Source: Ruegeria arenilitoris (GTDB lineage: Bacteria > Pseudomonadota > Alphaproteobacteria > Rhodobacterales > Rhodobacteraceae). From it: 64,000 bases of DNA. Both the position numbers and the translations under genes were made by a program. This document shows positions 34,730 through 44,021 of the stretch, piece after piece (position 1 is the stretch's first letter; each line of letters starts with the position of its first letter). A model generated the notes under the pieces. That model saw only the letters and a list, made by a program, of their open reading frames with translations. It did not search any database and was not told the DNA's origin. The stretch lies in NCBI RefSeq assembly GCF_013030985.1, contig NZ_WPYP01000015.1, positions 24,878 through 88,877 of the forward strand, written 5' to 3'.

Positions 34730-35488
34730 TTACCAGCTTGCGCCGGGATAGGCGCGTTGCAGCCATTGCATCTGGGTCAGCAAGTGCCCCAGATGTTCGG
34801 TATGCATCTGCCCGTTGCGCCCGCCCTTGTGCGCAAAATCGCTTTCCGGGATTGTAAGCGTTGCATCCGCCAATACCCGCTGGACCAAAGCATCAAACTC
34901 AGCGCGCAGATCGGCGGGATTAGGCGCAATACCTGCCTTTGCCATTTCGGCGTCCACCTCGTCGCTGGCGAACATCTCACCAACATATGGCCACAGATAG
35001 TCCAGCGCCGCCTGCATCCGGTCATGGCTTTCAGCCGTTCCGTCGCCCAATCCGACAACCGTGTCACCAGAACGTTCCAGATGATAGGCAACCTCTTTGC
35101 TGGCTTTGGCCGCAATAGCGGAAACACGTTCATCTGACGACTTGATCAGACGCCCCAGCATGATCGAGTGCCAAGCATCAAACAGGAACTGGCGCATCAA
35201 AGTCCGCCCAAAGTCTTCGTTCGGAACCTCGACCAACAGAAGGTTACGGAAATCCCAGGCGTCGCGCAGGAACGCCAGGTCATCAGCGCTCTTATTGCCC
35301 TCGATCTCTCCGGCAAGACCCAACCACATCTGGGTTTGGCCGATTAGATCCAGCGCGGTATTGGCCAGCGCGATATCTTCTTCAAGTACAGGCGCATGGC
35401 CGCACCACTCACTCACACGGTGACCAAGGATGAGTGTGTTGTCACCCATTCTCAGCAGAAATTGCAGGAAAGCTTCGTCGCGGGTCAT
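34730..35488 (-). CDS. paaC: phenylacetyl-CoA epoxidase structural subunit PaaC
   Basis: A 252-aa ferritin-fold subunit that pairs with PaaA. Begins FLQFLLRMGDNTLILGHR with the typical GHRVSEWCGHAP, and has YHLERSGDTVVGLGDGTAESH in the middle. PaaC lost most of the di-iron ligands and serves as scaffold. Its ATG overlaps the paaB stop by one base. Confidence 0.93.
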   Translation of the reverse strand: MTRDEAFLQFLLRMGDNTLILGHRVSEWCGHAPVLEEDIALANTALDLIGQTQMWLGLAGEIEGNKSADDLAFLRDAWDFRNLLLVEVPNEDFGRTLMRQFLFDAWHSIMLGRLIKSSDERVSAIAAKASKEVAYHLERSGDTVVGLGDGTAESHDRMQAALDYLWPYVGEMFASDEVDAEMAKAGIAPNPADLRAEFDALVQRVLADATLTIPESDFAHKGGRNGQMHTEHLGHLLTQMQWLQRAYPGASW

Positions 35489-35772
35489 TACATCGCTCCC
35501 ACTTCTTCGGGGATATCGAAAAATGTTGGGTGACGATACACCTTGCTTTCGCTGGGCTCATAAAGCGGACCTTTATCGCTGGGTGACGAAGCCGAGATAT
35601 TGTTCGCTTCTACCACCCAGATCGACACGCCTTCGTTACGGCGCGTATACACATCGCGGGCGTTCTTGATAGCCATTTCCGCGTCAGGGGCGTGCAATGA
35701 ACCAACATGGCGGTGGCTCATACCATGCTGACCGCGGATAAAGATTTCCCACAGGGGCCATTCGTTTTTCAT
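35488..35772 (-). CDS. paaB: phenylacetyl-CoA epoxidase small subunit PaaB
   Basis: A 94-aa protein with WPLWEIFIRGQHGMSHRHVG at the N-terminus and RRNEGVSIWVVEANNI, the standard PaaB signature. It bridges PaaAC heterodimers in the epoxidase. Located directly after paaA. Confidence 0.93.
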   Translation of the reverse strand: MKNEWPLWEIFIRGQHGMSHRHVGSLHAPDAEMAIKNARDVYTRRNEGVSIWVVEANNISASSPSDKGPLYEPSESKVYRHPTFFDIPEEVGAM

Positions 35773-35795
35773 AGGGTTTCCTCCTCAGGTCAGAC

Positions 35796-36773
35796 TTATT
35801 CAGCGGCCACTTGACCGGCGCGTTTCTTCTTTGCGTGGGCCAGCAAACCATCACGCACCCACTGCCCGTCGTCCCAGGCTTTGTTTCGGGCGGCCAGGCG
35901 ATCTGTGTTGCAAGGCCCATTGCCTTGGATGACGTCAAAAAACTCGGACCAATCCGGTTCGGAAAAATCATAGTGACCGCGTTCTTCGTTCCATTTCAGG
36001 TCCGGGTCGGGGACGGTCAGCCCAAGGTATTCGGCCTGTGGCACGGTCTGATCGACAAATTTCTGACGCAGTTCGTCATTGGTGTTTATCTTGATTTTCC
36101 AGGCCATGGATTGGGCCGAATGCACCGAGTCCTTGTCCGAGGGCCCGAACATCATCAGCGAGGGGTACCAGAACCGATTCAGAGCGTCTTGTGCCATCTT
36201 CTTCTGTTCCGGGGTCCCCTCGGCCATCTTTCGAATGGCATCGTAGCCCTGACGCTGGTGGAAGCTTTCTTCCTTGCAGATGCGGATCATGGCGCGTGAG
36301 TAGGGTCCGTAAGATGTACGCTGCAACGGCACCTGGTTCATGATCGCCGCACCGTCGACCAGCCAACCGACCGCGCCAATATCGGCCCAGTTCAGTGTCG
36401 GGTAGTTGAAGATCGACGAGTATTTCATCCGACCATCCAGCAGCATCTCGGTGATTTCGTCCCGGCTGACGCCCAGGGTTTCTGCCGCGCAGTAGAGGTA
36501 CAGCCCGTGCCCGGCTTCGTCTTGAACCTTTGCCAGCAGGATCGCCTTACGTTCCAACGTGGGCGCGCGCGTGATCCAGTTGCCCTCGGGCAGTTGTCCG
36601 ACAATCTCGGAATGGGCGTGCTGACCAATTTGGCGGATCAGGGTTTTGCGATAGCCTTGCGGCATCCAATCCTTCGGCTCAATCTTGATGTCCGCGTCAA
36701 TCTTTGCCTGGAATTCGGCAAGCTTTTCGGGGTCATCGTTTGTGGCTTCAGACTTCACCATTTGTGCGTACAT
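35796..36773 (-). CDS. paaA: phenylacetyl-CoA 1,2-epoxidase catalytic subunit PaaA
   Basis: A 325-aa di-iron oxygenase subunit. Two ExxH pairs are clear: DEAGH (about residue 103) and KEESFH (about 190). The sequence is open from MYAQMVKSEATND to KKKRAGQVAAE. It inserts one oxygen atom into the ring of phenylacetyl-CoA. First of the contiguous paaABCDE run; GGAGGAAAC stands upstream of the ATG. Confidence 0.94.
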   Translation of the reverse strand: MYAQMVKSEATNDDPEKLAEFQAKIDADIKIEPKDWMPQGYRKTLIRQIGQHAHSEIVGQLPEGNWITRAPTLERKAILLAKVQDEAGHGLYLYCAAETLGVSRDEITEMLLDGRMKYSSIFNYPTLNWADIGAVGWLVDGAAIMNQVPLQRTSYGPYSRAMIRICKEESFHQRQGYDAIRKMAEGTPEQKKMAQDALNRFWYPSLMMFGPSDKDSVHSAQSMAWKIKINTNDELRQKFVDQTVPQAEYLGLTVPDPDLKWNEERGHYDFSEPDWSEFFDVIQGNGPCNTDRLAARNKAWDDGQWVRDGLLAHAKKKRAGQVAAE

Positions 36774-36837
36774 CGTGTTTCCTCCTATCGGATGGGATCA
36801 GATTTTGAATATGTGGCTCAAAACCCGCATGTTTTCT

Positions 36838-37038
36838 TTAAATGCGGGGCCGCCAAGGTTCTTTGCGCAGCGGTTCGCAGTCCAATTCCCAACCATTTTC
36901 GGCGTTTTCCCGAAGCGCCAATTCTTCGGGCGGTTCCAAGTAGGCCAGCTCGTGTTTTGTCCCCAGCCCGATGTGGTGATCAACAAAAGCCGTCTCGGCC
37001 CGTTTGCTGTGGTCGATAATCTGGATCGCCTCAGTCAA
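36838..37038 (-). CDS. small unknown protein in the paa operon (66 aa, TTG start)
   Basis: A 66-codon frame between the thiolase and paaA, starting MTEAIQIIDH. The start is TTG, with AGGGAG 10-12 nt upstream, 16 nt after the thiolase stop. The protein is acidic in its second half and has no membrane segment, cysteine pair or signal peptide pattern. Its spacing and ribosome site argue that it is translated. I do not recognise a family. It may be an accessory of the epoxidase or operon-specific. Confidence 0.55.
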   Translation of the reverse strand: MTEAIQIIDHSKRAETAFVDHHIGLGTKHELAYLEPPEELALRENAENGWELDCEPLRKEPWRPRI

Positions 37039-37054
37039 AACAGTGCTCTCCCTA

Positions 37055-38257
37055 TCAAACCCGTTCCAGGATCAAGGCTGCGCCCTGTCCGACACCCACG
37101 CACATAGTGCAGAGCGCGTACCGCCCGCCTGTCCGGCGCAGTTGGTAGGCCGCAGCCATCACGAGCCGTGCTCCGGACATGCCCAAAGGGTGTCCCATGG
37201 CAATAGCACCGCCATTCGGGTTAACGTGCGGTGCGTCGTCAGCGAGGCCCAATTCGCGAAGTGTCGCCAGCCCTTGCGACGCGAAGGCTTCGTTCAACTC
37301 TACCACATCCATCTGCTCAATGGTCAGCCCGGCCCGTGCCAACACCTTGCGGCTGGCCGGAACAGGGCCAATACCCATTATGCGCGGCTCGACGCCGGCA
37401 ACGGACATGCCCACAACCCGTGCAATCGGAGTAAGACCGTTCATTGCAGCTGCCGCCTTATTCGCCATCAAAATGGCTGCGGCACCGTCGTTGACGCCCG
37501 AGGCATTACCCGCCGTGACCGTTTTGTCCGGGCCGTTCACACCCTTGAGGCCAGACAGTTTTTCAGCCGTTGTTCCCGGGCGGGGATGCTCATCGGTATC
37601 GACCACTATTGGATCACCCTTGCGCTGCGGAACCGAGACCGGAGTGATTTCATCCGCGAACAGGCCTGCCTCATGCGCGGCTGCCCATCGGGCCTGACTG
37701 CGCGCGGCGAAACTGTCCTGATCCGCGCGGCTGATACCATAGTCGTCGGCAACGTTATCAGCGGTTTGCGGCATCGAGTCGATGCCATAGCCCTGCTTCA
37801 TCTTCGGGTTCACAAAGCGCCAGCCAATGGTGGTGTCGTAAACCGCGTTGCTGCGCGTAAAGGCAGATGTCGCCTTGGGCATCACAAAGGGCGCACGGGA
37901 CATGCTTTCAACGCCACCCGCGACAGCCAGATCATAGTCGCCCGCCTTGATGCCTCGGGCAACCATTCCAACCGCATCCATGCCACTGGCACACAGGCGG
38001 TTCACCGTGGTTCCCGGAACTTCAATCGGCAAACCGGCCAACAGGGCCGCCATCCGTGCCACGTTCCGGTTGCTTTCACCGGCCTGATTGGCATCCCCAT
38101 AGATGACATCATCGACGCTGGACCAGTCGACCTGCGGATTCCGCTCTTTCAAGGCAGCCAGCGGAATGGCCGCCAGATCATCCGTGCGGACCGACGACAA
38201 CGCACCACCATACCGACCAATCGGAGTGCGCGTCGCGTCGCAAATGAATGCATCCAT
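37055..38257 (-). CDS. paaJ: 3-oxoadipyl-CoA thiolase (PaaJ/PcaF type)
   Basis: A 400-aa thiolase. Active-site cysteine in NRLCASGMDAVG near residue 90, histidine in GGAIAMGHPLGMSGAR near 350, second cysteine in ALCTMCVGVGQG near 386. It cleaves 3-oxoadipyl-CoA to acetyl-CoA and succinyl-CoA, the last step of phenylacetate breakdown, and may also act on dehydroadipyl-type intermediates. The ATG at 38257 (MDAFICDATRTPIG) fits all homologues; the longer frame to 38380 crosses the putative operator. It heads the thiolase-paaABCDE operon. Confidence 0.9.
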   Translation of the reverse strand: MDAFICDATRTPIGRYGGALSSVRTDDLAAIPLAALKERNPQVDWSSVDDVIYGDANQAGESNRNVARMAALLAGLPIEVPGTTVNRLCASGMDAVGMVARGIKAGDYDLAVAGGVESMSRAPFVMPKATSAFTRSNAVYDTTIGWRFVNPKMKQGYGIDSMPQTADNVADDYGISRADQDSFAARSQARWAAAHEAGLFADEITPVSVPQRKGDPIVVDTDEHPRPGTTAEKLSGLKGVNGPDKTVTAGNASGVNDGAAAILMANKAAAAMNGLTPIARVVGMSVAGVEPRIMGIGPVPASRKVLARAGLTIEQMDVVELNEAFASQGLATLRELGLADDAPHVNPNGGAIAMGHPLGMSGARLVMAAAYQLRRTGGRYALCTMCVGVGQGAALILERV

Positions 38258-38292
38258 CTGTGATGTCTCCTGTACGTTCGCGTCTATTATAG

Positions 38293-38311
38293 ACCGTATG
38301 GTCGGTTTATA
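38293..38311 (-). promoter_or_regulatory. putative TetR operator 1, before the thiolase-paaABCDE operon
   Basis: ACCGTATGGTCGGTTTATA, 36 nt before the thiolase ATG. It matches the sites at 41431 (16 of 19 bases) and 47752 (opposite orientation). An imperfect dyad centred on the ACCGTAYGGT core suits a TetR-family repressor, most simply the TetR protein at 50364. Confidence 0.62.
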
Positions 38312-38466
38312 GTGTTTCAGCCGATTCGAGGCAAGCGTCATGTTACCAAAAAAAGTATGATGAACCCCATTTAGTAACATTTAAAAATGTCTGTCCACCT
38401 GTTGCCCCTGCTACGGAAGCAAAACCAGCTTGCAGGTCAAAGTCAGAAAGGAACTCGATCCAGATC

Positions 38467-39282
38467 CTAAGTATTCAGCTCTGCTTCCAGAGTTGCGAGA
38501 TGCGGTCGAGGCAACCTGTCCAAAAGCCTGGAAACTTCCTCGCGACAGGCTGGACCTTTCCAGTCAGCTGGCAGAAAATCCGCAGGCAAGACCGGGTGGC
38601 GCAGTATGATGCGGCGCCAGTTGTGGACAACAAGAATTCGCAGCACCGCCGTTTTCATTGGGTCGTCCACCCCAGTCTGCGGCAACAATTCATCGATAAT
38701 CCGAACGGATTTCCAAAAATCATCGTATGCGGTCTTCAACGGCTCCGGCCCGAACAATTCTCGTAACCACTCGGGAACCGAAATCGCGCTGGCTTCAAAA
38801 CCCAGCAATTCCTCCAGATCATCCGGCATCGGTCCCGATGCCATTGCCATTACCGGGTTCAAAGAGACGTATTCCCCTGTCAGCAACTGATCTGCCAATT
38901 CCTTTCGGGATGTTTCCGAGTTACTCGAAACCAGCACATGCCAGGTTTCCGGCTTGCTCGTTTCGCGGGCATAGATGCGCGGCGCGGCAGCTGCGCTTTG
39001 GTTGCGACCATATTCCGTAAGTCGATGGACACTCGCGCGTCCAACACGAGTACTTTCAATCCACCCCTCTTTACGCAATCGATGCAATGCGACTCTGGTC
39101 GCTTCGGCCTTGATCCCGACAAGACTTGTCAATGCAGTGATCAGTGATCCGCTTACCTGATCAGATTTGTTTTGCGCCAGATCGCCAAAAATCGTGACAA
39201 GCACCGACCACACCCGCAGCGAACCCTCGGACGTCAAATGACTGACACAAGAGTCGAACCAATCTGAGGAAGCGTCTTTCAT
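38467..39282 (-). CDS. paaX: phenylacetate-responsive repressor PaaX
   Basis: A 271-aa PaaX-type regulator: N-terminal winged helix (residues about 20-90, SLVGIKAEATRVALHRLRKEGWIES) followed by the PaaX central domain and C-terminal dimer region (VVHNWRRIILRHPVLPADFLPADWKGPA). PaaX represses paa genes until phenylacetyl-CoA binds. It follows paaZ by 49 nt on the same strand, with a strong hairpin between. Confidence 0.9.
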   Translation of the reverse strand: MKDASSDWFDSCVSHLTSEGSLRVWSVLVTIFGDLAQNKSDQVSGSLITALTSLVGIKAEATRVALHRLRKEGWIESTRVGRASVHRLTEYGRNQSAAAAPRIYARETSKPETWHVLVSSNSETSRKELADQLLTGEYVSLNPVMAMASGPMPDDLEELLGFEASAISVPEWLRELFGPEPLKTAYDDFWKSVRIIDELLPQTGVDDPMKTAVLRILVVHNWRRIILRHPVLPADFLPADWKGPACREEVSRLLDRLPRPHLATLEAELNT

Positions 39283-39297
39283 GATCCCAGTATAGGC

Positions 39298-39324
39298 GGG
39301 CCGGATCGAATTACCATCCGGCCC
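39298..39324 (-). promoter_or_regulatory. hairpin between paaZ and paaX
   Basis: GGGCCGGAT and ATCCGGCCC form a perfect 9-bp stem with a 9-nt loop, beginning 8 nt after the paaZ stop and ending 16 nt before the paaX ATG. No U-run follows. It may limit read-through or translation of paaX, or be a weak terminator. Confidence 0.55.
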
Positions 39325-39331
39325 GTCATTG

Positions 39332-41362
39332 TCAGTATGCCACCATTGTCAGCAGTTCGTATTCCGCGACAGGCTCATCATCCTGTTGCGTCAGCGTGAC
39401 GTGCCAGCGCACCTCTCCATACTGATCGTTTCGTTTTGTCTTGGACTTGACGGTCAGGCGAACCTTGATGGAATCCCCCGCCACAACCGGTTTCATAAAG
39501 CGCAGCCCGTCCAGACCCGTGTTGGCCAGAACCGGTCCTTCGTTCGGTTCGACAAACAACCCGGCCGCGAAGGACAACAGCAGATATCCATGCGCGACAC
39601 GACCTGGAAAGAACGGGTTCCGTTCCGCTGCGGCCTGATCCGTATGCGCATAAAATGTGTCGCCGGTGAATTCCGCAAAATGTTCGATGTCTTCGATCGT
39701 AACAGTTCGCGATGCTGTGTGGATTGTCTCACCAATAGCCAGATCGTTGTAGCGACGGGTGAATGGATGGGCCGGACCTTCGATCTCGGTCGCGCCCGAG
39801 ACCCATTTCGACCCGATCGCGGTCAACAGGTCGGGTGAACCCTGAATGGCTGTGCGCTGCATGTAGTGTTTAACACCACGCACGCCGCCCATTTCCTCAC
39901 CGCCGCCTGCGCGACCTGGGCCGCCATGAACCATGTGCGGCAAGGGCGAGCCGTGGCCGGTTGACTCTTTCATCGAGTCACGGTTGTTGAAGTAAAGCCG
40001 TCCGTGATAGGCCCCGGCGCCCATGGCGAATTTGCGCGCGACATCTGTGTCGCGGGTAATGACCGAAGCGACCAGAGACCCCTGCCCCTTGTTAGCCAGC
40101 TCAATTGCGTGATCGGTATCCCGATACCCCATGATCGTACTGACTGGACCAAAGGCTTCGGTGTCGTGAACACGCTTTGCCGCGTCCGGGTTGGCGCAAT
40201 GGAACAGCATCGGCGGCAGGAAGGCCCCTTTTTCGGCATCGGCGCCGTCAACGGCGAAATCTTCCGGGTCACCGAATACGCGTTCCGCCTCCTGGCCAAT
40301 GATCGCTGCCTTTTCCAGTACATCCCGTTTCTGGCCATTGGAGACCAGGGCGCCCATGCGCGTCGTTTCAAGTTTCGGGTCGCCGATAACTGTTTTTGCC
40401 AGCCGTGCGGAAAGCGCTTCGATCACAGCCTGCACATGAGGTTCAGGCGCAATAATCCGGCGGATTGCGGTACATTTCTGACCCGCTTTTGTCGTCATCT
40501 CGCGCTGAACTTCCTTGATGAACAGGTCAAATTCTGGCGTTCCCGGCTCGGCGTCAACGCCCAGCACCGAACAGTTCAGACTGTCCTGTTCCGCCACGAA
40601 ACGCACGGAATTTTCAAGAATGACACGGTTGGACCGTAGTTTCAGCGCTGTGTCGGCAGATCCGGTAAAGCTGACCACGTCCTGCATGGTTAGACGATTC
40701 AGCATGTCACTCAGGCCACCCGACACGAGTTGTAGCGCCCCGGCAGGCAAAATGCCTGACTCCAGCATCAGCCGCACGCACAATTCGGTCACATAGCAGG
40801 AATTCGTCGCTGGTTTGACGATGGCCGGAACACCAGCCAGCAAGGTCGGAGCCAACTTTTCCAACATACCCCAAACCGGAAAGTTGAACGCGTTAATATG
40901 GACGGCCACACCATGCAGCGGCGTGCAGATATGCTGGCCGAGAAACGTACCATTGCGCGAGAGCTGTTCGACGTCACCATCCAGATACACGTGACCGTCG
41001 GGCATTTCGCGGCGGCCTTTCGAGGCGAACACAAACATTGTGCCGATCCCACCGTCGATATCGATCAGATGATCCGACTGCGTCGCGCCCGTATTGAAGG
41101 ACAGATCATACATGGCCTGCTTGTGCTGGCCCAGATGCACCGACAGCGCTTTGAGCATCTTGGCACGCTCGTGGAAGGTCATCTGACGCAACGCCGGCCC
41201 ACCAACATTGCGCGCATAGTCCAGCATGCCTTGTACATCCAGGTCGTTGTTTCCTGCGGTCCCAATCACCTCGCCTGTCACAGCGCTGGCAATGTTGCGG
41301 GCTCCTTCGCCCGGTGCAATCCATTCGCCCGCCGCGAAACTTGAAATCTGTTGGATCGTCAT
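39332..41362 (-). CDS. paaZ: PaaZ, oxepin-CoA hydrolase / 3-oxo-5,6-dehydrosuberyl-CoA semialdehyde dehydrogenase
   Basis: A 676-aa bifunctional protein. N-terminal aldehyde dehydrogenase domain (residues 1 to about 520) with the catalytic glutamate in VAEQDSLN and cysteine in GQKCTAIRR. C-terminal MaoC-type hydratase domain with D and H in TGDTFYAHTD. Both active sites look intact, so the ring-opened aldehyde should be oxidised rather than diverted to a tropone-type shunt. It stands alone upstream of paaX, with operator 2 69 nt before its ATG. Confidence 0.93.
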   Translation of the reverse strand: MTIQQISSFAAGEWIAPGEGARNIASAVTGEVIGTAGNNDLDVQGMLDYARNVGGPALRQMTFHERAKMLKALSVHLGQHKQAMYDLSFNTGATQSDHLIDIDGGIGTMFVFASKGRREMPDGHVYLDGDVEQLSRNGTFLGQHICTPLHGVAVHINAFNFPVWGMLEKLAPTLLAGVPAIVKPATNSCYVTELCVRLMLESGILPAGALQLVSGGLSDMLNRLTMQDVVSFTGSADTALKLRSNRVILENSVRFVAEQDSLNCSVLGVDAEPGTPEFDLFIKEVQREMTTKAGQKCTAIRRIIAPEPHVQAVIEALSARLAKTVIGDPKLETTRMGALVSNGQKRDVLEKAAIIGQEAERVFGDPEDFAVDGADAEKGAFLPPMLFHCANPDAAKRVHDTEAFGPVSTIMGYRDTDHAIELANKGQGSLVASVITRDTDVARKFAMGAGAYHGRLYFNNRDSMKESTGHGSPLPHMVHGGPGRAGGGEEMGGVRGVKHYMQRTAIQGSPDLLTAIGSKWVSGATEIEGPAHPFTRRYNDLAIGETIHTASRTVTIEDIEHFAEFTGDTFYAHTDQAAAERNPFFPGRVAHGYLLLSFAAGLFVEPNEGPVLANTGLDGLRFMKPVVAGDSIKVRLTVKSKTKRNDQYGEVRWHVTLTQQDDEPVAEYELLTMVAY

Positions 41363-41430
41363 GAATCTCTCCTCAGTCCTGAGATGATCAACGCGGCCCT
41401 ATGCGCGCGGTTATGTTAGCTATAATATCT

Positions 41431-41449
41431 ACCGTACGGTCGGTCAATA
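41431..41449 (-). promoter_or_regulatory. putative TetR operator 2, before paaZ
   Basis: ACCGTACGGTCGGTCAATA, with a perfect ACCGTACGGT palindrome at its core, 69 nt before the paaZ start. It is 17 of 19 identical to the reverse complement of the site at 47752. Confidence 0.65.
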
Positions 41450-41481
41450 AAAAGACAGACTCATTTCCGCGCCCAGGCATC

Positions 41482-42669
41482 TCAAACCTGCGCGGGTAGT
41501 TGAGCGAACCCACGAAAGCGAATTCGACCCGCGCGTTTTGCACCGTCTGCGATCTGATAGTTTGGAAAGCGGTTCAAGAACCGGCTGACTGCTATCTTGC
41601 CCTCCATCCGTGCAAGCGTCAGACCAACGCAGGTGTGCGGGCCACCGGCAAAAGCGTGGTGCTTGTTGGGTCGGCGGTCCAGCAACATGTCGTCTGGCCG
41701 GTCAAACTGCCTTGGGTCGCGATTGGCGGCGCCAATACACAGGTGAATATCCGTGCCAGCAGGAATGGTGTGACCGTGAAGTGTCACATCTTCTGTAGTC
41801 AGACGATTGCCAAACTGGTTCGGGCTTTCCAGGCGCAAGAACTCGTCCACTGCCGTGGCGATCAGGTCTGGCTTGCTTTGCAACTCGGCCCTTTTGTCAC
41901 GGTGCTGATCCAGCAGGGCCAGCGCGTTGCCTATTAGGTTTGTCGTGGTTTCATGCCCTGCATTCAGGATGAAAATGCAGTTCTGATACAGTTCAACCTC
42001 GGTCAAGCCGCCGTCCGAGTCATCCTGCATCAGTCGCGTCAATACATCCGTTTCCGGGTTTCCCGGGTTGGCTCCTCGATCATCGATAATATGCCGCAAG
42101 AAAGCCTTGAACTCGGTGACGGCGCAGTTCCCCCACTCTTCCTGTTCGGGTGTCAATCGCGGTTCCAAGGCGCCAAGAATGGCCAGGGACCAGTCCCGCA
42201 ATGGTCCGCGTTCGGATCTGGGAATACCCAGCAGGTTGCCAATGATTTCGATTGGGATCGCCCCGGCGAAATCCTCGATCAATTCGACTGAACCTTTGGC
42301 CTGCATCTGGTCCAGCAAGTTATCGACAAGCTCAATCAATCCCGGTTCCATCTGCGCCAAGGCACGTGGGTTCATCGCACCGACCATCACCTTTCGCACG
42401 CGGGTGTGCAGGGGTGGGTCGTTGAACACCAGACTGGTGGTGTGGTGTTCATATAGCGGACTGCCGACCCCATACTTTGGGCCAAACACCGCTTTCTTGT
42501 CCGAGATAAACCGCGCCGTATCCCGATAGACCAGATCCAGGTCCTCATACCGCGACAGGATCACCGAGCCGTCATACTGAAGGCAAACCGGCATATCCTC
42601 GCGCAACGCAGCATAGGCTGGATAAGGGTTCTCGTGAAACCCGTCAGGAAGCGCCGTCAGCGAGAACAT
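41482..42669 (-). CDS. cytochrome P450
   Basis: A 395-aa soluble bacterial P450. I-helix AGHETTTN near residue 235, ExxR in EFLRLESP, heme-binding FAGGPHTCVGLTLARM near 340 with the cysteine ligand. No signal or membrane anchor. Its ATG overlaps the TRAP dctM stop by one base, so it is the last gene of the dctPQM-P450 unit. The longer frame to 42717 is rejected for that reason. It probably hydroxylates or demethylates the compound the transporter brings in. No ferredoxin or reductase gene is adjacent, unless PaaE or a remote pair serves it. Confidence 0.88.
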   Translation of the reverse strand: MFSLTALPDGFHENPYPAYAALREDMPVCLQYDGSVILSRYEDLDLVYRDTARFISDKKAVFGPKYGVGSPLYEHHTTSLVFNDPPLHTRVRKVMVGAMNPRALAQMEPGLIELVDNLLDQMQAKGSVELIEDFAGAIPIEIIGNLLGIPRSERGPLRDWSLAILGALEPRLTPEQEEWGNCAVTEFKAFLRHIIDDRGANPGNPETDVLTRLMQDDSDGGLTEVELYQNCIFILNAGHETTTNLIGNALALLDQHRDKRAELQSKPDLIATAVDEFLRLESPNQFGNRLTTEDVTLHGHTIPAGTDIHLCIGAANRDPRQFDRPDDMLLDRRPNKHHAFAGGPHTCVGLTLARMEGKIAVSRFLNRFPNYQIADGAKRAGRIRFRGFAQLPAQV

Positions 42670-44021
42670 CAGTGACCCATCGCCCCCATATTCTCGGGCA
42701 GAACCAGCACCAGCCAAGGCACCAGCACAATCAGCGCCAGACGGAAGATATCGGCAATCCAGAACGGAGTAACACCCTTGAAGATCGTTCCGGTGGAAAC
42801 ATCCCCGACCACACCTTTCAGAATGAACACATTCAAACCGACCGGCGGGGTGATCAGGCTGATCTCTGTTACCACAACAACCACGATGCCAAACCAGATC
42901 GGATCATATCCCAGTGACGTCACCAGTGGAAAGAAGATCGGCACGGTCAGCAAGAGCATCGAAAGCGATTCAAACACGCAGCCCAAGATGATGTAGATGC
43001 CGAGGATCATCAGGATCACCACAAAAGGTTCCACGTCATACGCCGTGACCAAAGCGATTAGCGCCTCGGGCAAACCCGCAAGATTGATGAAGTTCGAAAA
43101 GATCTGAGCCCCGATCAGAACCGAGAACAGGGCCGCAGCGGTATACGTGGTTTCCTTCAGGACCTCGAAGGTTGAACTCAGACTCAGCCCACCGCGCGAC
43201 AGGGCAATCAGGAAGGCCCCCATGGCCCCCATTCCTGCGGCTTCCGTCGGGCTGAACGTCAGGTTCAGCGGGTGAAAATCAAACGCGCCATAAAGCCCGC
43301 CAATGACCAGGAAGAACAGCAACAACACTGCCCAAACCGATCGCAGTGCTGTCAGCCGTTCACCCCAACCGTGTTTCTCACCGGCCGGACCGGATTCCGG
43401 TTTGCGCCAGACGGTCCAGCGGACAGCAAACAGGTACAGAAGAATGCCAAGCACACCGGGAAGGATACCGGCGACGAACAGCTTGCCGATGGATGTTTCG
43501 GTCAACAAGCCGTAGATAACAAGGATCACGGACGGCGGGATCAGAATGCCCAGCGTGCCGCCTGCCGCAATCGAAGCGGTTGATAGTTCATCCGAATACC
43601 GATAGCGGCGCATTTCCGGCATGGCGACCTTGGACATCGTTGCCGCCGTTGCCAGGGACGAGCCGCAGATGGCCGAAAACCCACCACAGGCCGCAACCGT
43701 AGCCATCGCAATCCCGCCCTTGAAATGCCCCAGAAAAGCGTTCGAAACGGCGTAGAGTTCGCGCGCAAGCCCGCCTTTGTTCACGAACAATCCCATCAGG
43801 ATAAACAGCGGAATAACAGAAAGACCGTAGTCCTGTGCGGTGTCGGTGATCTGGCGGCCCACCATTGACATTGCCGCCTTCAGGCCGCGTTCCGAGACAA
43901 TGCTGCCTCCGCGCTCATATGCAAAACCCAGCGTCCCGACGAGGCCCATTGCGAATACAATCGGCAAGCGCAGAAGCACGAGAAAAAGAACAAGGGCAAA
44001 ACCGATCAGCGCGGCAGTCAT
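42669..44021 (-). CDS. dctM: TRAP transporter large permease DctM
   Basis: A 450-aa membrane protein, about 12 helices; IAAGGTLGILIPPSVILVIYG, VTEISLITPPVGLNVFI and AAGMGAMGAFLIALSRGG are DctM signatures. Overlaps dctQ by 4 nt. Part of a second TRAP system inside the paa locus, with a large hydrophilic loop after the SIGKLFVAGILPG helix. Confidence 0.89.
   Translation of the reverse strand: MTAALIGFALVLFLVLLRLPIVFAMGLVGTLGFAYERGGSIVSERGLKAAMSMVGRQITDTAQDYGLSVIPLFILMGLFVNKGGLARELYAVSNAFLGHFKGGIAMATVAACGGFSAICGSSLATAATMSKVAMPEMRRYRYSDELSTASIAAGGTLGILIPPSVILVIYGLLTETSIGKLFVAGILPGVLGILLYLFAVRWTVWRKPESGPAGEKHGWGERLTALRSVWAVLLLFFLVIGGLYGAFDFHPLNLTFSPTEAAGMGAMGAFLIALSRGGLSLSSTFEVLKETTYTAAALFSVLIGAQIFSNFINLAGLPEALIALVTAYDVEPFVVILMILGIYIILGCVFESLSMLLLTVPIFFPLVTSLGYDPIWFGIVVVVVTEISLITPPVGLNVFILKGVVGDVSTGTIFKGVTPFWIADIFRLALIVLVPWLVLVLPENMGAMGH

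Noticed and set aside
39332..41362. PaaZ with a defective dehydrogenase domain leading to tropone/tropodithietic acid synthesis.
   Set aside because: Catalytic glutamate (VAEQDSLN) and cysteine (GQKC) are both present, and no tda genes are in the window.
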